From NCBI GenBank assembly GCA_026985055.1, contig JALSQZ010000058.1:1-64000 (forward strand): 64,000 nucleotides of DNA, in the 5' to 3' direction. This document shows, piece after piece, positions 34,734 through 42,024 of this stretch. A model generated the notes under the pieces. It saw only the letters and a list, made by a program, of their open reading frames with translations, searched no databases and was not told the origin of the DNA. The position numbers and the translations under genes were made by a program. Position 1 is the stretch's first letter, and each line of letters begins with the position of its first letter. This DNA is from Sedimenticola sp. (GTDB lineage Bacteria > Pseudomonadota > Gammaproteobacteria > Chromatiales > Chromatiaceae).

Positions 34734-34951
34734 ACGCGGAAATCGTATTGCAATCGGTGTTGACCTGCCCCCATTGCAAGCATCAGGAAGAAGAAACCAT
34801 GCCCACCGATGCCTGTCAGTGGTATTACGAATGTAAAGGTTGTGGAGCGTTGCTGAAGCCGAACAAGGGCGATTGCTGCGTGTTCTGTTCTTTCGGCTCC
34901 GTTCCCTGCCCACCTGTTCAGATGAGGTCGGGCGACTGTTGTGGAAGTTGA
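34730..34951 (+). CDS. GDCCVxC-domain small zinc-ribbon-like protein
   Basis: The 73-residue protein holds the signature [18 protein letters not shown] (about 46-63), which defines the GDCCVxC (seleno)protein family. Additional Cys pairs are CPHCKH near residue 13 and CKGCG near 35. Some family members carry selenocysteine in place of one of these Cys. This one has standard Cys codons. The function is not known; its Cys content suggests metal binding or redox work. Its start overlaps the trpG stop by four bases, so it is part of the trp transcript between trpG and trpD, an unusual place. Confidence 0.88.
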   Translation: MNAEIVLQSVLTCPHCKHQEEETMPTDACQWYYECKGCGALLKPNKGDCCVFCSFGSVPCPPVQMRSGDCCGS

Positions 34952-34969
34952 GTTGAGGAGCAAAAAACG

Positions 34970-35992
34970 TTGGACATGAAACAGGCAATTGCCCAAGTCA
35001 TCGACAAGCAGGATTTGAGTAGCGATGAAATGGTGGACGTGATGCGCGCCATCATGACCGGTGGCGCAACCCCGGCGCAGATCGGCGGTTTTCTCATCGG
35101 CCTGCGCATGAAAGGCGAAACCGTGGCAGAGATCACTGCCGCCGCCCAGGTGATGCGCGAACTGGCCTCCGGCGTGGACATTTCCGGGCTGGATCATGCG
35201 CTGGACATCGTGGGTACCGGCGGTGATGCTTCCGGCACTTTCAACGTCTCCACCGCCAGCATGTTCGTCGCCGCCGCCGCCGGTTGTCATGTGGCCAAGC
35301 ACGGCAATCGTTCGGTTTCGAGCAAGTCCGGCAGCGCCGATGCCCTGGAAGCGGCCGGGATACGGCTGGATCTGACTCCGGAACAGGTGGCGCATTGCGT
35401 GCGCGAGGTAGGCGTGGGTTTCATGTTCGCCCCTGGCCATCACAGCGCCATGAAACATGCCATCGGCCCGCGCAAGGAGATGGGCGTGCGCACCATTTTC
35501 AATGTTCTGGGGCCGTTGACCAACCCGGCGGGGGTGCCCAATCTGCTGCTGGGGGTATTTGCTGAAGAACTGCTGGAGCCACTGGCGGAAGTGCTGCAAC
35601 GCCTGGGGGCGCGGCACGTCATGGTGGTGCACTCCCGGGATGGCCTGGATGAAATCAGCATCGGCGACAAGACCGAAGTGGCGGAACTGAAGGAAGGCGC
35701 GATTCGCCGTTACAGTATCCGGCCGGAAGAATTTGGCATGCAGCGTTCTGCCCTGGAAACCATCCAGGTGGCGGATGCGGCGCAAAGCCTGGCAATGATT
35801 CGGTCAGTGCTGGAAGATCACCCCGGGCCGGCGCGGGATATCGTCACCCTGAACGCGGGCGCGGCCATCTATACGGCGGGACTGGCGGACGACCTCAAGG
35901 CTGGCATTGAAAAAGCCCGGGCAGCCATTGCCAGCGGCGAGGCGCGCAACCGCCTGGACAGGCTGATCATCGTTTCCCAGGGTTTTGCATGA
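34970..35992 (+). CDS. trpD: Anthranilate phosphoribosyltransferase
   Basis: TrpD joins anthranilate with phosphoribosyl diphosphate. The 340-residue enzyme shows [20 protein letters not shown] (PRPP loop, about 79-98), [19 protein letters not shown], and [11 protein letters not shown] place the start at TTG 34970, which gives [10 protein letters not shown], matching the usual MDIK-type N terminus, with GAGGAG ten bases upstream. ATG 34976 is the alternative. The stop overlaps the trpC start. Confidence 0.94.
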   Translation: MDMKQAIAQVIDKQDLSSDEMVDVMRAIMTGGATPAQIGGFLIGLRMKGETVAEITAAAQVMRELASGVDISGLDHALDIVGTGGDASGTFNVSTASMFVAAAAGCHVAKHGNRSVSSKSGSADALEAAGIRLDLTPEQVAHCVREVGVGFMFAPGHHSAMKHAIGPRKEMGVRTIFNVLGPLTNPAGVPNLLLGVFAEELLEPLAEVLQRLGARHVMVVHSRDGLDEISIGDKTEVAELKEGAIRRYSIRPEEFGMQRSALETIQVADAAQSLAMIRSVLEDHPGPARDIVTLNAGAAIYTAGLADDLKAGIEKARAAIASGEARNRLDRLIIVSQGFA

Positions 35993-36792
35993 TGGCTGAT
36001 ACACCGGACATCCTGAAGAAGATTGTCGCGCGCAAGGAACAAGAGATCGCCGAAGCCCGGCAGCGGATTTCCCTTGAGCAACTGCGGGACAGCCTGACGG
36101 ACAAATCTCCACCCCGAGGCTTCGTCGCGGCGCTGAAGAAAAAAATTGCTGCCGGATATCCCGGGGTAATTGCCGAGATCAAGAAAGCCTCGCCCTCCAA
36201 GGGCGTGCTGCGGGAGGATTTTCGCCCGGCGGATATTGCCCGCAGCTATGCTGCCCATGGCGCTGCCTGCCTGTCCGTACTTACGGACGTGGATTTCTTT
36301 CAGGGCAGCCCTGAATACCTGAAACAGGCCCGGGCGGCCTGCGATCTGCCGGTGATTCGCAAGGATTTCATCATCGACCCCTATCAGGTGTATGAGGCGC
36401 GCGCCATGGAGGCCGACTGCATCCTGCTCATCGTCGCCTGTCTGGACGACGCCCGCCTGGCCTCACTGAATGAGCTGGCCATGAACCTGGGCATGGATGT
36501 GCTCATCGAGGTACATGATGAGCAAGAACTGCGCCGGGCCTTGCAGGTGAGCAATCCCATGATCGGCATCAACAACCGTAACCTGCGTACTTTTGAGGTG
36601 AGCCTGGATACCACGCTGGGCATGCTGGACAGGATTGCCGCTGACAAACTGGTGATTACCGAATCCGGCATCCTCACGCCGGAAGACGTATCCTCGATGC
36701 GTGAGCATGGCGTGCAGGGTTTCCTGGTGGGGGAAGCATTCATGCGCGCCGAAGAGCCCGGCCAGCGCCTGGCCGAGCTGTTTGCTTTGTAA
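35989..36792 (+). CDS. trpC: Indole-3-glycerol phosphate synthase
   Basis: TrpC closes the indole ring from carboxyphenylamino-deoxyribulose phosphate. The 267-residue TIM barrel shows [57 protein letters not shown] and [12 protein letters not shown], which include the catalytic Lys and Glu residues. It is not fused to trpF, as is usual outside the enterics. The ATG at 35989 overlaps the trpD stop; ATG 35992 is equally possible. trpF, trpB and trpA are not in this window. Confidence 0.95.
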   Translation: MMADTPDILKKIVARKEQEIAEARQRISLEQLRDSLTDKSPPRGFVAALKKKIAAGYPGVIAEIKKASPSKGVLREDFRPADIARSYAAHGAACLSVLTDVDFFQGSPEYLKQARAACDLPVIRKDFIIDPYQVYEARAMEADCILLIVACLDDARLASLNELAMNLGMDVLIEVHDEQELRRALQVSNPMIGINNRNLRTFEVSLDTTLGMLDRIAADKLVITESGILTPEDVSSMREHGVQGFLVGEAFMRAEEPGQRLAELFAL

Positions 36793-36813
36793 GCGGGCAG
36801 GCAGCCGCCAGGC

Positions 36814-37467
36814 TCAGCGGGTACCGAAGATCACCATGGTCTTGCCCTTGACGCTGATCAGCCCCTGGGCTTCCAGGTTCTTCAGCACCCGGCCCACCAT
36901 TTCCCGTGAACAGCCGACGATGCGACCGATTTCCTGACGGGTGATGCGGATCTGCATGCCATCGGGATGGGTCATGGCGTCCGGCTGCTTGGTCAGATCC
37001 AGCAGGGTGCTGGCGACCCGCCCGGTGACATCGTAGAAAGCCAGATGACTGACCTTGCGGCTGGTGCTGAGCAGGCGTTCGGAAAGCTGCTTGCCGACCG
37101 CGTAGAAGAAGTCCTTGGCATGATCCTTCAGCTCGTTCTCCAGCAGCGCTTCCATGCGCGCATAACTGATTTCCGCGATCTCGCAGGGCGTGCGGGTGCG
37201 AATGATGACCGAGCGTGTGGCCTGGGGAACGAACATACCCATCTCGCCGATGAATTCGCCCTTGTTGGCATAGGCGAGGATGATCTCCTTGCCGTCTTCA
37301 TCTTCCAGCAGCACCGTGAGCTGCCCGTCCAGAACATATAACAGGGTATCCGCCTTGTCGCCGGGTTTCATCAGCTCCTTGCGAACCGGATACTTGTGGA
37401 CATGGCAATGCGCGAGAAACGGCGCCAGCCAGGCAGGCGGCGGCGGTGGGGGCTTGACGATACTCAT
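36814..37467 (-). CDS. crp: CRP/Vfr family cyclic-AMP-binding regulator
   Basis: The 217-residue protein has an N-terminal cyclic-nucleotide domain (about 15-135). Its GEFIGEMGMF and TRSVIIRTRTPCEIAEIS match the cAMP pocket with Glu and Arg-Ser/Thr. The C-terminal winged helix (about 145-215) has RITRQEIGRIVGCSREMVGRVLKNLEAQGLI as its helix-turn-helix. It controls carbon use and, in Vfr relatives, virulence or quorum sensing. The ATG at 37467 with AGAGGG upstream gives a family-typical N terminus. It is convergent with trpC and divergent from an osmC-like gene, the same setting as vfr in Pseudomonas. Confidence 0.93.
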   Translation of the reverse strand: MSIVKPPPPPPAWLAPFLAHCHVHKYPVRKELMKPGDKADTLLYVLDGQLTVLLEDEDGKEIILAYANKGEFIGEMGMFVPQATRSVIIRTRTPCEIAEISYARMEALLENELKDHAKDFFYAVGKQLSERLLSTSRKVSHLAFYDVTGRVASTLLDLTKQPDAMTHPDGMQIRITRQEIGRIVGCSREMVGRVLKNLEAQGLISVKGKTMVIFGTR

Positions 37468-37648
37468 GTTGGCAACCCTCTGCTCAATTATTTGATCCTC
37501 CTTTTCCCATCTTGCCGGATTAGTGAATGTTCTTGCACCAAGATGATAATCCCATTCTGCCATGACTGCGGCCCCACGGCAAAGCTGTAATTGCTTGCGG
37601 TCTGTGATAGCTTCTGTGCGGTTCAGGAATACAGTGGAGAGAATCAGA

Positions 37649-38068
37649 ATGAAAGCACGGGTCAAATGGGTGGAGGACGCCCTCATGCTGGGTGAATCCG
37701 GTAGCGGACATGTGGTGGTCATGGATGGCCCGGAAGAGCATGGCGGGCGCAATCTCGGGGTGCGTCCCATGGAGATGCTGCTTCTGGGCATGGGCGGCTG
37801 CACTGAATTCGATGTCATTCATATCCTGAAAAAGAGCCGCCAGAATGTGCATTTCTGCGAAGTGGAAATCAAAGCCGAGCGGGCCAAGAGCGAACCCAAG
37901 GTCTTTACCCGTATTCATGTTCATTTCCGGGTTGGTGGCAAGGCGCTCACGGAAAAAGCCGTGGCGCGGGCCGTGAGCCTGAGCGCGGAAAAATACTGCT
38001 CGGCGTCCATCATGCTCGGGGAAATGGCGGAAATCACCCATGACTTCGAACTGGTGGAGCTGGACTGA
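37649..38068 (+). CDS. OsmC-family protein (YhfA-like)
   Basis: The 139-residue protein is an OsmC/Ohr-fold protein: RPMEMLLLGMGGCTEFDVIHIL contains the first active Cys, and KYCSASIMLG contains the second. Ohr and OsmC reduce organic hydroperoxides; the YhfA subgroup found next to crp has no proven substrate. GGAGAG precedes ATG 37649, and the family N terminus starts there. The stop overlaps the VOC-protein gene (shared A of TGATGG). Confidence 0.9.
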   Translation: MKARVKWVEDALMLGESGSGHVVVMDGPEEHGGRNLGVRPMEMLLLGMGGCTEFDVIHILKKSRQNVHFCEVEIKAERAKSEPKVFTRIHVHFRVGGKALTEKAVARAVSLSAEKYCSASIMLGEMAEITHDFELVELD

Positions 38069-38505
38069 TGGCCCGGCCTTCCCCGGGATACGGAATGCGT
38101 CACGTGGCCCTGCGGGTAAAGGACCTGGCCGCCTGTGAACATTTCTATGTGAGCCTGTTGGGCATGCAGGTGGAATGGCGTCCGGATGACCGCAGCCTGT
38201 ATCTGACTTCCGGTGGCGACAATCTGGCATTGCATCAGGCGGACTTGCCGGAACAGGAGGACGAGATCGGGCGTCTGGATCACATCGGCTTCTTTGTCAA
38301 AAGCGCGCAGGATGTGGATCAGTGGTTTGCCTGGTTACGGGAACAGGGCGTGCCCGTGCGCACCAACCCGAGAACGCATCGTGACGGCGCGCGCAGTTTC
38401 TATTGCGAGGACCCGGAAGGCGTCCTGGTGCAGATTATCCACCATCCCCCGGTTTGCGCCTGGGAGAAGGAGCGCGAGGAGCGCGGCGGATCCGGAGCAG
38501 GCTGA
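38068..38505 (+). CDS. VOC-superfamily (glyoxalase-like) protein
   Basis: This 145-residue protein has two beta-alpha-beta-beta-beta units. The first is GMRHVALRVKDLAACEHFYVSLLGMQVEW and the second LDHIGFFVKSAQDVDQWFAWL, ending FYCEDPEGVLVQIIHHP. The His in RHVAL, His in LDHIGF and Glu in EDPEG are likely metal ligands. VOC enzymes include glyoxalases, dioxygenases and antibiotic-resistance proteins; the substrate cannot be told. It is co-transcribed with the OsmC-like gene. Confidence 0.87.
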   Translation: MARPSPGYGMRHVALRVKDLAACEHFYVSLLGMQVEWRPDDRSLYLTSGGDNLALHQADLPEQEDEIGRLDHIGFFVKSAQDVDQWFAWLREQGVPVRTNPRTHRDGARSFYCEDPEGVLVQIIHHPPVCAWEKEREERGGSGAG

Positions 38506-38506
38506 A

Positions 38507-39346
38507 TCAGCTGAAGTTGCCCGGGTTCTGCTGACCGGGGCAGTTGTATTGCATCGGCATCGGTGTGCTGGAATCCAGTTTCAGGGCGGTGAGCTGGCCG
38601 CCCCACAGGCAGCCCGTGTCCAGAGCCCACACATTATCCGTATTTCGATATCCCAGGGTGGACCAGTGACCGAACAGGATGCGCTCGTTGCGCGTCAGGC
38701 GTCTGGGATGGAGGAACCAGGGGAAATATTTTTTCTTCTGACTGCCTGGAGAGCCTTTCAACTTCAGCTTCAGCTTGCCTTTTCGGGTGACGAAGCGCAG
38801 CCGGGTAAAACAGTTGGTGATGAAGCGCAACCTGTCCATGCCCTGCAGTTCCGGATCCCAGCGGTTGGGCTTGTTGCCGTACATCTGATCGAAGAATTCC
38901 ACATGCCGGGGGCTGCGCAGCACGGCTTCCACCTCGGCCGCGCAGGATATGGCCATATCCAGGTTCCACTGGGGAGGCAGGCCGGCGTGAATCATGGTGA
39001 AGCCCAGGTTTTCATCATGGTGGAGCAAAGGACGGTGGCGCAGCCAGTGGATCAGCTCATCCCGGTCTGGAGCGTTCAGTACCTGGTTCAGATCATCGCT
39101 GTCGCGAAAACGCTGGTTGCCGCTCGCCAGCGCCAGAAGATGCAGGTCGTGGTTGCCCAGCACAGACAGCGCGCTGTCTCCCAGGGAGTGAATGAAGCGC
39201 AGTGTCTCCAGTGACTTGGGCCCGCGATTGACCAGGTCGCCCACGAACCACAACCGGTCACGGGCGGGATCGAAATCCAGCCGGTCGAGAAGGGCGCGCA
39301 GTTCATCGTAGCAGCCCTGTATGTCGCCAATGGCCCAGGTGGACAT
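38507..39346 (-). CDS. apaH: Bis(5'-nucleosyl)-tetraphosphatase, symmetrical
   Basis: ApaH hydrolyses diadenosine tetraphosphate to two ADP and can decap Np4-capped RNA. The 279-residue metallophosphatase shows AIGDIQGCYDEL (about 6-17), WFVGDLVNRGPKS, VLGNHDLHLL and MIHAGLPPQW, all metal-site motifs. Length equals that of E. coli ApaH (280). It follows apaG on the same strand, with 13 bases between, the conserved apaG-apaH order. Confidence 0.95.
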   Translation of the reverse strand: MSTWAIGDIQGCYDELRALLDRLDFDPARDRLWFVGDLVNRGPKSLETLRFIHSLGDSALSVLGNHDLHLLALASGNQRFRDSDDLNQVLNAPDRDELIHWLRHRPLLHHDENLGFTMIHAGLPPQWNLDMAISCAAEVEAVLRSPRHVEFFDQMYGNKPNRWDPELQGMDRLRFITNCFTRLRFVTRKGKLKLKLKGSPGSQKKKYFPWFLHPRRLTRNERILFGHWSTLGYRNTDNVWALDTGCLWGGQLTALKLDSSTPMPMQYNCPGQQNPGNFS

Positions 39347-39359
39347 CCTGTGTGATTTC

Positions 39360-39743
39360 TCAGTTGACGGCGTTGGGCATCTGCAGGGAAAAAGCCGGAA
39401 TGGGAGCCAGGAACAGCTCTCCCTGATCGTCGAGCATTTCGTAGTCTCCCTGCATGGCGCCTACGGGGGTTTCCAGGACCGCGCCACTGCTGTAGCGATA
39501 CTGCTGCCCGGGTTTGAGATAGGGCTTTTCACCCACCACGCCTTCGCCCCGGACTTCCTCTTCCTTGCCATTGGCGTCGGTGATGATCCAGTGGCGGTTG
39601 ATCAGCCGGGCGGGGATGCTGCCCTTGTTGTGAATGGTAATCGTGTAGCCAAACACGTAATGACCGGCATCCGGCCTGGATTGTTCCGCCAGAAAGCTGG
39701 TTTCCACGTCTATCTTGATGTCATGTTTGGGTGTCTTGCTCAT
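39360..39743 (-). CDS. apaG: ApaG (Co2+/Mg2+ efflux-associated protein)
   Basis: The 127-residue fibronectin-III-like protein shows YTITIHNKGSIPARLINRHW (about 34-53), GEGVVGEKPYLKPGQQYRYSSGAVLETPVGAMQG in its second half and a C-terminal FSLQMPNAVN. Its biochemical role is not clear; it is associated with divalent cation sensitivity and pyrophosphate-type ligands. The ATG at 39743 gives the normal N terminus. Upstream lies a family-1 hairpin repeat. Confidence 0.94.
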   Translation of the reverse strand: MSKTPKHDIKIDVETSFLAEQSRPDAGHYVFGYTITIHNKGSIPARLINRHWIITDANGKEEEVRGEGVVGEKPYLKPGQQYRYSSGAVLETPVGAMQGDYEMLDDQGELFLAPIPAFSLQMPNAVN

Positions 39744-39762
39744 GGGGCGGATTATACACCAG

Positions 39763-39795
39763 AGGTTGTTGAAAAACGGCGTTTTGCAACAGCCT
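39763..39795. repeat. Dispersed hairpin repeat, family 1 (second full copy)
   Basis: AGGTTGTTGAAAAAC and GTTTTGCAACAGCCT form an inverted repeat with a short loop. It matches the hairpin at 7493-7527 in the CAGGCTGTTGAAAAA core. It lies just upstream of apaG. Confidence 0.75.
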
Positions 39796-39827
39796 GTGTG
39801 CCTTGGCATGGAAACAGGGAAAGGGTG

Positions 39828-39853
39828 AAAAAAGCCCGGGCTGATGCCCGGGC
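39828..39853 (-). terminator. Intrinsic terminator of the S9 peptidase gene
   Basis: On the minus strand GCCCGGGC-ATCA-GCCCGGGC is followed by TTTTTT (39833-39828), directly after the peptidase stop at 39865. Confidence 0.9.
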
Positions 39854-39864
39854 CGGGAAGAGGG

Positions 39865-41778
39865 TTACAGGTTTTTCTTCAGGAACTCGTCCATCATCCG
39901 GTAAAGCTCCAGTTTGTTTTCCTCACGTCGGAAACCATGGCCTTCCTTTTTCTTGATGAGCTTGATGTAGGGTTTGCCCAGGTCATCCAGCTTGTTCATC
40001 AGTTCTTCGGCCTGTTTGATTTCCACCCTTGGGTCGCGGCGGCCATGGATGATGAACAACGGATCTTCCAGCCTGGCCAGGAGATTGACGGGCGAGGTTT
40101 TCTTCATTCGTTCGGCATCTGCCGGATCATCGGGATTGCCGATGGCCCTGTGGAACCAGGCGGTGATTCCGCCTTCCCGGTCGTGCCTTGTGTCCCATTC
40201 TTCGAGCATGTCCAGATCCACCACGCCCACATAGTCGATGCCGCATTTGTACAGTTCCGGGGTCATGGTGAGTCCGGCCATGGTGGCATAACCGCCATAG
40301 CTTGCGCCATAGATGCACACGCGCCCGGGATCGGCGATGCCTTCCTTGATGGCCCATTTGACCGCATCGCTGATGTCGTCCTGCATCTGCAGGCCCCATT
40401 GTTTCCAGGCGCCAACCTGGAACTTGTTGCCGTAACCGCCAGAGCCGCGGAAGTTCATTTGCAGCACTGCGTATCCCCGGTTGGCGAGGAACTGTACTTC
40501 CGGATTCCAGCCCCAGTTGTCGCGCGGGCCGTAAGGGCCCCCATGGGGATGGACGATGAGGGGCAGGTTCTTGTTCCTGTCCTTGGGCAGGGTGAGATAG
40601 CCGTGAATCAACAGGCCGTCCCGCGCCTTGTAGCTGATGGGTTTCATGTCCGCCATCTGTTCCGGCTTGATGCGCTCGGCCACCTGCGCCAGATAGGTCA
40701 GCTTGAGTTTGGGCTCGGTTTCCAGCAGGTAATAGGTGCCGGGGGTCTTGTCGCTGGTGGCAATGACCACGGCGGTCTTTTCATCGTCGGTGAGGCTGGT
40801 GATGCGGTTGACGGTGTCGGGCAGCGCCTGGTCCAGGGCTTTCTGGATCTCACCGAATTTCTTGTCCAGATAATGGATTTGGGGTTTGTCCGTGACATAG
40901 CCGATGGCCAGCGCCCGATGGTCCCTGGGAGAGAAGCTGGGGCCGCCCACGTCCACTTCGTCATGGCCGAAGAGCAGTTCCTTTTTGCCGGTAGCGGGAT
41001 TCAACAGATAGGTGGCCAAGCGGTCACGCCCCATGGCAGATACGATATACAGGGATTGGTTGTCCGGTGTAAAGCCCGCATAGCCCGTGCCTTCCTCGCC
41101 CAGCTTGCTTCTGGCCAGCACTTTCCAGGGGGCGTCTTCCGTCTCCCGGTAGAGCAGCTCGGCAGTAGCGTCGGATTTGTCCTTGGCGACGATCTGACGA
41201 GTGGCGACACGCACCTTGTGATCCCAGTCCATGCCCCAGGCGGTGATGTTGCCAGGGTTGGAGGTAAGACGCTTTTTCCTGCCGTTGTAGATATCCATAC
41301 GATACAGATCCGGGAACTGCGCCTTTCTTTCGTTGCTTGCCACCAGCACATGTCTGTCATCTTCTTTGAGCCGGTCCACCATGCGCGTGTAGCGGGGTAT
41401 GAGCTGAATCCCCCTGGATGCCTTGGTCAATACCCGGGGCTTGCTGCCGTCGATATTCACTGCGTTCAACGCAAGGGATTCGTTACCGTCTTCTTCCACA
41501 TAGAAAAGCAGGCGGCTGTTGCTTGCCCACTGATAGGACGATACATCGCGTTTGGTCAGGGAAGTTACCGCCAGGGGTTTCATGGTGGTGCGGTCGATGA
41601 CGACCAGATTGCGGCTCTTTCCCACCGGGGCGATGGCCGCTAGGTGTTTGCCGTCCGGAGACAGGCTGACCTGGGAAAATTCATAGTTCTTGAAGAAATA
41701 CTCCACAGGCAGGGGTTCCGCGGATGCGATCAGGGCAAAACCCAATAGCAGCAAGGCCAGGCTCAACTTTTGTATCAT
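39865..41778 (-). CDS. Secreted S9-family serine peptidase (prolyl oligopeptidase/acylaminoacyl type)
   Basis: The 637-residue protein has a signal peptide (about residues 1-20, cut after ASA), a beta-propeller of WD-like repeats (about 30-370) and a C-terminal alpha/beta hydrolase domain (about 380-637). The catalytic Ser is in YGASYGGYAT, the Asp near IIHGRRDPRV and the His in KKEGHGF. S9 peptidases cut short peptides, often after Pro or at acylated ends. Export places it in the periplasm or on the surface. It is divergent from a TonB-dependent receptor gene with a promoter region between them, suggesting that the two handle the same peptide substrate. Confidence 0.92.
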   Translation of the reverse strand: MIQKLSLALLLLGFALIASAEPLPVEYFFKNYEFSQVSLSPDGKHLAAIAPVGKSRNLVVIDRTTMKPLAVTSLTKRDVSSYQWASNSRLLFYVEEDGNESLALNAVNIDGSKPRVLTKASRGIQLIPRYTRMVDRLKEDDRHVLVASNERKAQFPDLYRMDIYNGRKKRLTSNPGNITAWGMDWDHKVRVATRQIVAKDKSDATAELLYRETEDAPWKVLARSKLGEEGTGYAGFTPDNQSLYIVSAMGRDRLATYLLNPATGKKELLFGHDEVDVGGPSFSPRDHRALAIGYVTDKPQIHYLDKKFGEIQKALDQALPDTVNRITSLTDDEKTAVVIATSDKTPGTYYLLETEPKLKLTYLAQVAERIKPEQMADMKPISYKARDGLLIHGYLTLPKDRNKNLPLIVHPHGGPYGPRDNWGWNPEVQFLANRGYAVLQMNFRGSGGYGNKFQVGAWKQWGLQMQDDISDAVKWAIKEGIADPGRVCIYGASYGGYATMAGLTMTPELYKCGIDYVGVVDLDMLEEWDTRHDREGGITAWFHRAIGNPDDPADAERMKKTSPVNLLARLEDPLFIIHGRRDPRVEIKQAEELMNKLDDLGKPYIKLIKKKEGHGFRREENKLELYRMMDEFLKKNL

Positions 41779-41898
41779 TTTTGTAACACCTTTGGTTTTT
41801 TTAATGGATATTCAACGGCTTGTGTTATTTTTTCATTGCTCGCCGCCATTGACAATGGATTGGGATGGGTATTTTTCCGCCAAAGTGTTGCAATTTTG

Positions 41899-41926
41899 TT
41901 GCAAGGGTGGAAAAAACCACTATAAA
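41899..41926 (+). promoter_or_regulatory. Promoter of the TonB-dependent receptor gene
   Basis: TTGCAA (41899-41904), a 16-base spacer and TATAAA (41921-41926) give a start near 41933 and a leader of about 90 bases. The leader contains GTGGAG...CTCCAC (41966-41991), a 6-bp stem with a 14-base loop, and ends in AGGAG before the ATG. Confidence 0.65.
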
Positions 41927-42024
41927 ATGGCATCCATGCGAGTGTATTACTGCCCGCTAAGGCCGGTGGAGGTCACAATAACAAACTCCACTGCTTTACA
42001 CCAAATTCTCTAGGAGAAAATGTA

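Noticed and set aside
37520..38230. Long minus-strand frame opposite the OsmC-like gene
   Set aside because: It is a shadow of a well-supported gene; its residue content is random and His/Gln-rich as expected for an antisense frame.
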